A stretch of DNA of 24,453 nucleotides from Pseudomonadota bacterium (lineage in GTDB: Bacteria > Pseudomonadota > Gammaproteobacteria > Burkholderiales > Burkholderiaceae_B): the NCBI GenBank assembly GCA_023422555.1, contig JAFAGQ010000209.1:1-24453 (forward strand), read 5' to 3'. The notes under the pieces were generated by a model, which worked only from the letters and a program-made list of their open reading frames with translations, was not told the origin of the DNA and searched no databases. Made by a program: the position numbers and the translations under genes. Each line of letters opens with the position of its first letter. Positions within the stretch are counted from its first letter, which is position 1. This document shows positions 14,230-23,900 of the stretch, piece by piece.

Positions 14230-16841
14230 GAATTTCCAAGCCTTTTTGTTTGAGCTTGCAGGTGCGCCCGTACCGCTGGCGTGGCCAGACACAAATTGGA
14301 TTGTCTGCCTCTATCCTGGTTGATGTACGACAGGGAAAGCCTGTGCTACAGAGTGAGCCAGCCATGTGGCAATGCGTAACTGAAAACCTGGGGTCGGACG
14401 GCATTCTGGATCTGGGGTTTCCAAAACCTCGCGCCGAGTTCCTGGTTTCCGGGAATGCTTATACAGCACACCAAAAAGACAAAACCTGCTGCAGGGTGAG
14501 GGTAGAAGTCAATGAACATACCAAGGAACTCAATGTTTTTGGTGATCGCTACTTTCTGGATGAGCGCGTATCGGCGCCGCAACCATTCGATCAGATGAGC
14601 ATTGGCTGGGAGAACGCATATGGCGGACCCGTCTTTGAGAATAATCCTTTGGGCAAGGGAAATGTTGAGGAGGTTGTAAATGGAGTACGCGTACGCCATA
14701 TGCCCAATGTTGAGTCTCCAACTGCGCCAATCCGCAACTTGCGTGATCCCATTGAGCCAGCGGGCCTGGGTGCGCAGAATATCGCCTGGCCGGTGCGTTT
14801 TGGGAAAGTGGGTAGTTACACCGAATTGTGGAAACAAACCGATGCGCCAGGGTTTTTTCCTGACATGGATCCGGGTATTTTCAACGCGGCTCAGCCAGAC
14901 CAGATTTTCAAGGCAGACGCATGTTTACCCGATAACACGCAATTCCGGGTCTGGAATATGCATCCGGAAAAGGCAGTTTGGGAAGGAATTGTTCCCACGT
15001 GGCAGGCTCGTTGTCTGGTAGAGCTGCAAAAGGACGAGGATAGCCTACCGCAGATCCACGATGTTGAATTGGCGCCAACCACACTTTGGCTCGTACCTCA
15101 TCTGGAGCAATATCTGCTCGTTTTTCACGGCGTACTGCCCTCCTGGTACGAAGATGGTGAGGACATTCGCCATGTGTTGGGTGCCTTGGAGTGGAAGTAC
15201 TCTCCCAAATCGCATGAGCATTATCGTGACTATATGACGGTGCGTGAAGACCGCGATGAGTCTGCACTGCTGGCCTATGAAGACGCGCAGTTGTTACCGG
15301 AGAATCTGGAAGCGGCCAGTTTTATACCCAGGCCTGATCTGAACGGAGCAATGTGGGAAAAGCAGTTCCGGTTGCAACATTACATGACGCAACACGCAAG
15401 AAATGAACTGACGGAAAGCGGACTGGATGCGGACCAGTACTTGCCGGAGTTCACGGGTCCGCGTCCACAGGCTGATTTGAGCAACTTGCGAGTCCGTCAG
15501 AAGGAGCGCGAAGCAGAAAGTCGCAAGCGCCGGGAAGAATTGAATCGCATCAGGACAGCCGCGAAACGCTTCAAACTTTCTGCTGGACGCGACAAGGAGT
15601 TGCCTGAACTTCTTGGAGAGAAGGACGTAACGAAGCACATCGAAGAAATGCACAGGCGCGAAATATCCAGGCCGCGTGTTGATGCTCCTCCTAAAGCGAT
15701 GGATGTGCTGATGCAGCAGATTCGTGATGCCCAATCGTCGGACGCGAATCAGAAAATTATTGAACGACAGCAGCGACGCGGCCACATTCTGTCTGCGCAC
15801 TATCGCGATGGCGTATTTGTGCTGGATGAGGCGGCGGCCCGGGCGCTGCGCGGGGAAGTTTTGCGCATTCTGGAGAGCGATCGCGACTTCGAAGGAAAGG
15901 ATCTTAGCGGTGCAGACCTGAGCGGACTGGTATTTGACAATTGCAATATGCTGCACGTGATATTGACACGTGCCGACATGAAAGATACCCGTTTTGTCAA
16001 TTGCAATATGGATGAATCTGCTCTGCATAATGGTATATACGGCAACACGCGCTTTGAAAATTGTCGTTTTACGCTGGCAAACCTATCGCGCACGCACTTT
16101 CACAAGGTCAGTTTCAATGACTGCACGTTTGACAGAGTCGTACTTGATGAATCCCGATTTGAATATTGCGACCTGAGCCGTAGCGCACTTGGTGAATGTG
16201 TCTTGAAGGATGTGGTACTGGACCACGTCATGATGAAAGGTACCGCGCTGGAGTCAAGTGTACTGCTCAATTGCACACTCACACACGTTGCAGCGAGGGA
16301 GGCCACATTCCATAAGTCCGCTCTGTATGAATGCAGATTGAGCGACACCGGCTTTGTCGATAGCAGTCTGATTCGCTGTGCGCTGGCGCTGTGTGAAATG
16401 GAGCGTGTTTCGTTTGCCGAGTCGCTGATGAGTACCTTTACCCTGGCGACTGACAAACCCATGGTCGATTGTGACTTCAGTGAAACGCAGATCAGTGATG
16501 GAAGCATGCGAAACGTCCGGTTCGTTCGTCCGGATTTCACACTGGCTACCATTCGCAATACCGATTGTTCAAAATCAATATTTGAATCGGCCACGTGTCG
16601 CGGTCTGGAAACACCGGATGGGGTCTTTATGCGTTCGCAATTTTCGGATAGCGACTTTACTGCTGCCAATCTGACCGGAACGATTTTCCGCAAATCTCGA
16701 TTCATCAGGACAAATTTCAGCAAAGTGAATTTTTTTCGTGCCGATCTGGGTGAAGCCGATATTGATACTCGTACGCTTCAACACAACAACTATACGCGCG
16801 AAGTTCAGCTTGAGCCGACAAAGCGTGAGGTGCGGACATGA
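14226..16841 (+). CDS. DUF2169 T6SS adaptor fused to pentapeptide repeats
   Basis: A protein of 871 residues in three parts. Residues about 1-300 are DUF2169 (ISKPFCLSLQVRPYRWRG; GDRYFLDERVSAPQPFDQMS; GWENAYGGPVFENNPLGKG). Characterised DUF2169 proteins are adaptors that load PAAR- or DUF4150-type effectors on VgrG. Residues about 400-550 are charged and probably helical (RQKEREAESRKRREELNRIR). Residues about 554-855 are pentapeptide repeats forming a right-handed quadrilateral beta-helix (DLSGADLSGLVF; FVNCNMDES; DFTAANLTGTIFRKSRF). Cysteines sit at the inward i-2 position; C573, C593, C613 and C633 are exactly 20 residues (one coil) apart. The ribosome site before ATG 14226 is moderate (GGTGGA). 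The TGA overlaps the next gene's ATG, so the two pentapeptide proteins are probably made together. The protein is cytoplasmic and probably not secreted. Confidence 0.9.
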   Translation: MRISKPFCLSLQVRPYRWRGQTQIGLSASILVDVRQGKPVLQSEPAMWQCVTENLGSDGILDLGFPKPRAEFLVSGNAYTAHQKDKTCCRVRVEVNEHTKELNVFGDRYFLDERVSAPQPFDQMSIGWENAYGGPVFENNPLGKGNVEEVVNGVRVRHMPNVESPTAPIRNLRDPIEPAGLGAQNIAWPVRFGKVGSYTELWKQTDAPGFFPDMDPGIFNAAQPDQIFKADACLPDNTQFRVWNMHPEKAVWEGIVPTWQARCLVELQKDEDSLPQIHDVELAPTTLWLVPHLEQYLLVFHGVLPSWYEDGEDIRHVLGALEWKYSPKSHEHYRDYMTVREDRDESALLAYEDAQLLPENLEAASFIPRPDLNGAMWEKQFRLQHYMTQHARNELTESGLDADQYLPEFTGPRPQADLSNLRVRQKEREAESRKRREELNRIRTAAKRFKLSAGRDKELPELLGEKDVTKHIEEMHRREISRPRVDAPPKAMDVLMQQIRDAQSSDANQKIIERQQRRGHILSAHYRDGVFVLDEAAARALRGEVLRILESDRDFEGKDLSGADLSGLVFDNCNMLHVILTRADMKDTRFVNCNMDESALHNGIYGNTRFENCRFTLANLSRTHFHKVSFNDCTFDRVVLDESRFEYCDLSRSALGECVLKDVVLDHVMMKGTALESSVLLNCTLTHVAAREATFHKSALYECRLSDTGFVDSSLIRCALALCEMERVSFAESLMSTFTLATDKPMVDCDFSETQISDGSMRNVRFVRPDFTLATIRNTDCSKSIFESATCRGLETPDGVFMRSQFSDSDFTAANLTGTIFRKSRFIRTNFSKVNFFRADLGEADIDTRTLQHNNYTREVQLEPTKREVRT

Positions 16842-17941
16842 ATATGCATGCGGTTGCTATCGGCTCGACGCTGTCGGATCAACAATTGCGCGAGTTGATC
16901 CATCACGGAGTGCCTATCATGCGCATTTCCCTGGCGGGCAGAAATTTCCGGAACTGGGACTTGTCCGGCGTGGTGTTTGAAAGTGTTGATTTCACTGGAT
17001 CGAACCTGGAAGGAACGCGCCTGGATGAATGCCTGTTCAGTGATTGCTGCTTTGACGATGCATCCCTGAACGAATGTTACGCAGATTCTGCTTTTTTTAA
17101 CAAGTGCGAAATGAATAATACGCACTGGCGCCACGCCATGCTTGCACGTGGGAAATGGCAAAAGTGCAATATGAAAGGCGCCCGCTTTGACGGTTCCATC
17201 CTGCATGAATGTGTGCTTAACGCCAGCAGGCTGGATGGCGCAAGTCTTGTCAATGCGCAAGCGCAGGAAATGAGTTGTGTGCAATGTACTGCAGATCGCA
17301 CCGATTTTACCGGGGCCGACCTTTTCAAGGCCACCCTGATGGAAATGGACTTGCGTACTTCCATTCTGAGCGACGCGAAGCTGGTCAATGTGATATGGCT
17401 GCAATCGGATTTACGTGAGCAGGACCTGAGCGGGCAGGATTTGCAGCGCGGCGTATTCACCGAAACGCGTCTGGATGGCTGCAATCTTGTCGGAGCTAAC
17501 CTCAGACAGGCAGCATTCAAGTCTGCGGGTATGCGACAAACAGATTTGACAGGAGCCCAGGGTCAGTTTGCGATGTTTGCCGATGCCGACCTGGGGCTGG
17601 CCAATTGCCGCGGAGCGCGGTTTCCTCAAAGCATTTTTGTTGACGTGCTGGCCGAAGAAGCTGATTTTGCCGACTGTGATTTATCGCTGTGCAGCTGGCA
17701 TCGCGCTATTGCGCGTAATGCCAGCTTCGATCGTACTTACCTGGACCACACCGACTTCTCATACGCCGATCTGCTTCGTGCTTCCTTTGTTGACGCGCGC
17801 ATGAACCGTACTCGATTTCATCGGGCTGTTACTGATGATCTCAACTTGAAGCGCCGTAGAGGGGCGCTGGAGAATGATCCGCAGCTATTTGAAGCCGAGT
17901 TGTGGAGTGAAACGCAGCGCGCTGCGCTGACCGAGGAATAA
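16838..17941 (+). CDS. free-standing pentapeptide-repeat protein
   Basis: A protein of 367 residues, nearly all pentapeptide repeats (about 31-335: NFRNWDLSGVVFESVDFTGS, later TDFTGADLFKATL and DLSGQDLQRGVF). The short N-terminal helix LSDQQLRELIHHG may cap the beta-helix. Cysteines again fall in one phase (C65, C70, C80, C90, C110, C125, C150). The start overlaps the stop of the DUF2169 gene by four bases (ATGA) with GAGG upstream. It is most likely a partner of the DUF2169-pentapeptide adaptor in loading the island's spike, but that role is inferred from position. Pentapeptide proteins can also mimic DNA (gyrase protection, QnrB/MfpA); the context makes that less likely. Confidence 0.88.
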   Translation: MNMHAVAIGSTLSDQQLRELIHHGVPIMRISLAGRNFRNWDLSGVVFESVDFTGSNLEGTRLDECLFSDCCFDDASLNECYADSAFFNKCEMNNTHWRHAMLARGKWQKCNMKGARFDGSILHECVLNASRLDGASLVNAQAQEMSCVQCTADRTDFTGADLFKATLMEMDLRTSILSDAKLVNVIWLQSDLREQDLSGQDLQRGVFTETRLDGCNLVGANLRQAAFKSAGMRQTDLTGAQGQFAMFADADLGLANCRGARFPQSIFVDVLAEEADFADCDLSLCSWHRAIARNASFDRTYLDHTDFSYADLLRASFVDARMNRTRFHRAVTDDLNLKRRRGALENDPQLFEAELWSETQRAALTEE

Positions 17942-17986
17942 ATGAGACGCGAGCCGCCGCAAGAGATACCTGGAACCTTGTCATGA
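17942..17986 (+). CDS. possible 14-codon upstream ORF overlapping the vgrG-rhs start
   Basis: Directly after the TAA of the pentapeptide gene, ATG 17942 opens a 14-codon frame (MRREPPQEIPGTLS) that stops at TGA 17984-17986, overlapping the vgrG-rhs ATG at 17983. GAGGA (17933-17937) lies four bases before this ATG. It could pass ribosomes to the large fusion gene, whose own ribosome site is weaker (CTGGA). Confidence 0.35.
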   Translation: MRREPPQEIPGTLS

Positions 17987-20900
17987 ATCGTACCGTAAAC
18001 GCAATTACTCCTCTTGGCGATAAGCTCAGGTTCAAAGTCCTGAAAGGTCATGAACAATTATCTGACTTGTTTGAATGGACCATTGAATTCGTTTCAGAGA
18101 GTCCTGGACTGAACCTACAGGATGTGCTGGGTAAACCTATTGCAATCGAAATTGAAACTGACGGATCGCCAAGATATCTGCACGGTATCGTTACAGATTT
18201 CGGGCTGATACATCGGGAATCGGAAACGCGTCGATACTATATTTACGAAGCGACTGTGCGTCCATGGCTTTGGTATTCAACGCAGGTCACTGATAATCGG
18301 ATATTCCAGGACCAGACCGCAGTGGAAATTATCACGCAGGTATTGAATGGCTACGATTATCCGGTAGACAATCGTCTGGTGGGAAATTATCGCAAGTGGG
18401 GTTATAGCGTTCAATATCAGGAAACCGATTTCAACTTCATTTCCCGGCTGATGGAACATGAAGGGATTTATTACTGGTTTCGTCATGAAAAAGATCGGCA
18501 TGTTCTTGTTCTCATGGATGATGCGCATTCTCATGATCCGTTGGCCACGACGTCTGACATTGCCTATTATGACGACGATCGTCATCTTTTTCCACATGAA
18601 GAATTCATCCATGACTGGCGGATCGCGGCAGAGTTGACTGCCACCACGTATTCGACCATGGATTACGATTTTCAGAAGCCCCAGGCCGACATGTGTGCAC
18701 GTCGCTGGATAAAGAGACAGAATACCCAGGGTCTGGATCTGGACTGGTATGACCCAATGGGCGGCTACGTTGACTCGGCCGACTCCGATCACTACGCCCG
18801 AGTGCATCTGCAATCCATGCAGTGTCTGCAGGAGCAGGCGTGGTCGGTAAGTAATGTTCGCGCGATGGCACCTGGCTACCTCTTTTCGCTGAAACATTAT
18901 CCCAATCGTGCAGAAAACAAGACCTATCTGATACTGCGTACTGAGTATCACTTTCGTGATTCGTCCTACGCCACGACGGCGGATCGGCACGCGCGGGCCA
19001 GTTTTGAGATCAGATCACAGCATATTCCAGCGACCGTTCAGTTCAGGGCACCGCGTATCACTCCTGTTCCAAAAATGAGCGGGCCACAGACGGCTATCGT
19101 CGTTGGGCCCGAAGGGGAAGAAATCTGGACTGACAAGTATGGCCGTATCAAGGTGCAATTTCACTGGGATCGCCAAGGTACCATGGATGAGCGAAGCTCC
19201 TGCTGGCTGCGTGTGTCCAATCCCTGGGCAGGAGGAGGCTTCGGCGGGGTGCAGATTCCTCGGGTGCGCGAAGAAGTGGTCGTGGATTTTATCAATGGTG
19301 ATGTGGACCGGCCAATCGCCGTGGGACGCGTCTATAACGCAAATAATATGCCGCCCGTCTCATTGCCTGGCGATGCAACGCAAAGCGGATTTTTCACCCG
19401 ATCCAAGAACGGCACACCTGCCAATGCCAATAAGCTGCTGTTTGATGATCGGCAGGGTAGTGAAATGTTGTCCATGGTGGCCGAAAAAGACATGAATACG
19501 CATGTCAAGAATAATCAGCAGCATGATGTGGCAGGAAATGCGATCTCATCCATTTCCGGTTTACGTTCTCATACCGCGCACAGTACGTCTGCTATTCTCA
19601 TGGCATCGGGAGCGATCAAATCGTACGCGTCAAATCACAATCGGACTGTACAGAGCTCGCTGGAAGACAGCATTAGTGGAAATCTGGAGCAGACGCTGAG
19701 TGATGGCGTGGACGAAGTGATTACCGGCCCGCACAGCCATACAGTGGGCGGCTCGGCGGCGCATCAGTTACAGGGCTTGCACGTTAACACCACGGCAATG
19801 GACGACGAAACGGTCAACGGGACAGTCAGCGAGACGGTCGGCGCTGACGACATCAACAATATCACGTCCGATTCCGATCTGGAAGCTGCCGACATTACGC
19901 TGGACAGTCCCAGTCTGTATAAAGAGTCGACGCAGCAGGACATCGATATACAGGCCGGCGGAAATCTGGATGTCTTATCTACCGGCCCTGGCATTCTCCA
20001 GACGCCAAACAATATTACAAAAGAGAGTCCGGCCAATATCGAAGCGGCCGCCATGCTGGACAACAACACCGTCATTCGCGAAGACAAATATATTCTGAAG
20101 CTGAACCTTGATGCGATGAACGACGTCATGGTCAGCGGCACCAAGACTGATTCCAATATTGCAGATCTGGCTTTTTATGGTATGGGTGGAACCATGCAGG
20201 CCGCCAATATCGGGCTGTACGGCGCTAACCTGCAGATCGGCTCAACGGATACAAAAATGGGTCTGGCAAATGTGTCCATCACGGTACTGGAGCTGGATAA
20301 AGGCTTCAAAATCAAGACGATGGGCGCAGGTGGCCGGTTTGGTTACAAAGGAAAACACAGGGCGTCTGGCGGTGGAAGAGGGCCGAAGGGGCCAAAAGGA
20401 GGCAGGCACCGGGCGGGCCGGAACGGCAACGCGAAAAAGCCGCACGCAGATTGTAAGGAATGCCGCGGACGTATCGGAGGATCAATTGGTCTTGATGTTG
20501 GCGATGAACGTTTCAGTCATCCTGACTTTTTTCTGTCTGGTGCGATACCCGTCGAATGGAACCGAACCTATCGTTCCAATATGATTGCCAAAGATGTTCA
20601 CGGTGAATTGGGTCCGAGATGGCTGACGCCGTTCACCTTGACCGTCCTGCCGGGCGAAGACGGCGGGTTCGAATATATATCTGAAGTTGGTCGCTCGGTC
20701 ACGGTGATCAACCTTAATTCCGGTGAAGAATGGTACGACCGAACAGAAGAACTGATATGGAGTCGCCCCGATCCTGACACGCTGGTGGTCAGTCATAAAT
20801 ACGAACGCACTGAAACGTTCGAGCGAATCGGTGATGCTTACCGGCTCAAAGCGATAGCAGATCGCAACGGCAACAAGATTGATCTTTTTTACGATGAGGA

Positions 20901-23900
20901 GTCCGGATTACTGAGTCGGCTGGAAACCGCCATTCATACGATCCATTTCAGTCACGATGCATCAGGTCGAATGACGGAAATATGGCACGAAACGACGGGA
21001 GATGAGGGCAACGCTGAGCGGAGGATACTCGCGCAATATCAATACGATGATGCAGGCGATCTGGTATTGGCTCGAGACCAATATGGTCGATCTTACTCCT
21101 ATGCGTATCAGAATCATTTGGTGATACGCTATGGTGACAGAACGGGGCGCAACATCAATCTTGAGTGGGATTCGGACCATCATGACGCTAAGTGTGTTCG
21201 GGAATACCGGGACGATGGAAGCGGTGAAATGCGCTTTCGCTGGGATAAGGAAGAGCCCAAAACATATGTCACAGATGCAATGGGCTCCACCACAGTCTAT
21301 AGCTTTGACGACTCCAATTATATTTCTCATATTGATTTCCCCGATGGTACGCGCCAATCGAGGATCCGGGATGAGTTTCATAACATTATCGAAGTTCGCT
21401 ATCCTGATGGTTCCTTCGAAAATTATGAATATGACGATTTCGATAACATCCTGAAGTTGACTCGGGCAGATCAGACGGTAGTGCGATGGGAATACGACAG
21501 GTTCAGTCGTGTGACCAGAATAGTTGATCCTGCAGGCAACGAGTGGCGGCGAGAATACGATCAATATGGAAATATGATCAGGGAGACGGATCCCAAAGGA
21601 CATACTTCCGAATTCCAATATACCGCTGACGGACTGCTGATTCAGTCAGTGAACCCGCGAGGCGGTGTCAGTACGCTGTCATACAGTCCTGCCGGATTGC
21701 TTATACGATATTCGGATTGCTCAAACAAAACACGACGTTGGGAATATGATCAGCTTGGTCGTCTGGTCAGACAGACCGACCCTTGCGACAATGCAGAGAC
21801 TTATGCCTACAATGAATTCGGGTTTATCAGCGAAGTTCAACGCCCTGATGGAAGCGTTCTGACATTGGACTTCGACGAAGAAGGGCGGCTATTGTCCTTC
21901 ATAGATCCTCTGGATAATCTGACCCGTTATGAATACGATCGGGTCGGGCGCATCAGCCAGAAAACGGATCCGCTGAATCAGCATTTTCTTTATCAGTATG
22001 ATAGGAAAGGACGTTTATCTCGTCTTGAAAATCAGAATGGAGATGAATTTACCTTTCAGTTTGATCCGGTCGATCGTTTGATTCGCACGACTGGTTTTGA
22101 CGGGAAAATCAGGAAATATCACTACGATAAGCCCACGGGTCTGCTTTTTTCAATGGAAGATGCGGGTCTGAAAACGCACTTTGAGTATGACATCATGGGC
22201 CAGTTGCTCAAACGTCATGCGGGTGACCTTACAGAAAATTTCGAATATGATATTTCAAACAGAATTATCAGAGCACATAATCAATACTGCGATCAGCGTT
22301 TTGAATACGATGCTCTGAACAATCCCATACGCGAAACACATATATACAGCGCCTTCGAAGAAAGCCGGAAATATGTCTGGGAGAATGAATTTGACGAGAT
22401 GTCAAATCGAATATCTACCCGCCGTCCGGATGGAGAAAAAGTCAGCTGGTTACGTTACGGTGCCGGTCATGTACATGGCATTTTATTGGATGATCGAGAG
22501 GTCATTGCTTTTGACCGGGACAACAGCCATCGCGAAATCCGCAGACACCAGTCAAATTCACTTGTTGCGGTTACCGCCTATGACGTGATGGGCAGGGTTA
22601 AAGAACAGAAACTGAATATGGCGACAGGTATCCGCAGTAACCTGCATTCGCGTCACTATTCTTATCTGAGAGACGGTTCATTGGCCGGTTTAGAGGACTC
22701 CAGGCATGGAACGGCCAGCTATCGTTATGACGCATTAGATCGCCTGATTTCTGCGACTGCCTTTGATGATACCGAGATTTTTTCCTTTGACCCTGCCAAC
22801 AACCTGGTTGAAAAAGACAGAGCAATGGGTTCAAGACCGGAAAATACTTTCCCGAAGAACGTCTCTAAAGTGCTGGGTAATATCCTAAAGCGTTGCGCAG
22901 GTATGCATTTTGAGTACGATGCTCAGGGAAACCTGACCAGTAAACGTAAACCGGAGTCATTCCAGCAGCTGGAATGGGATGCATTTGGTCGACTGAGCAA
23001 AACAGTGAACACCGATTTTCGTGACAATCAGGTGTCCGAGGCGAAATATGTTTATGACACATTTGGCCGACGTATTGGGAAAGCATGCAGCGACAGTGCG
23101 TCCAAACCCACTGTGACGTTTTACGGATGGGATGGCCAGCATCTGGCATTTGAAGAAAGCAGTGCGGGTACAGCTGGAGAGAAAACGCATTATCTGTACG
23201 ACGATGAGAGCTTCGTGCCCCTGCTTCAATATCGCTATGGTAATAGCGATCAGGCAACAAATAACAGCGGACCTGCGCTGGCAGTAAACCATTATCAATG
23301 TGACCATCTGGGTACGCCATTGCTTCTGACCGGTGACAGCGGTCAGATCGTCTGGGAAGGCAAGTATTCTGTACTGGGAAAGCAACTTGCTGCGGGCGGA
23401 GAATCAGTTCAGGACGGGCAGACCAGGAACAATCTCTGCTTCCAGGGGCAGTATCACGACCGTGAATCCGGGTTTCATTACAACCGTTTTCGATATTACG
23501 ACCCCGATGTTGGCCGATTCATTCAACAGGATCCCATAGGACTGCTGGGTGATTCAAATTTCTATGCCTATGCGCCGAATTCAGTAAACTGGATCGACCC
23601 TTTTGGATTGATGAAGGGTATTTTGCGCAGTACCTGGAATTCCATTCGCAGGAATTATTACAAAGGTAAGGGAGGGGAGGTCAACCATGTGCCTGCCTTC
23701 GCTTCATATGACGGACTGGATGGGGCGCCCACCAGAGGGCGTGGGCCGGCGTTCTGGATGGAATATGACGATCATCGGGCGATGAGGAGCACGGGCAGTG
23801 CACCCGACGCTGGTGATTTTCGACGTGCACAGAGAGCACATATTCGAAATGGACGTTGGGATCAGGCCATAGCAATGGATATAGACGATCTGAATGATAA

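Noticed and set aside
18277..18990. Antisense 237-residue ORF in the VgrG part of the fusion
   Set aside because: Occurs opposite a conserved VgrG domain and similar antisense ORFs appear in the other vgrG genes, so it is a by-product of codon usage.
20962..21618. Antisense 218-residue ORF in the Rhs repeats
   Set aside because: Repetitive YD codons leave few stops on the opposite strand; no domain or start signal.
21050..23100. Regularly spaced similar segments that might suggest a CRISPR array or DNA repeat
   Set aside because: They are YD repeats at protein level; the DNA units vary in sequence and length and no identical repeats with unique spacers exist.
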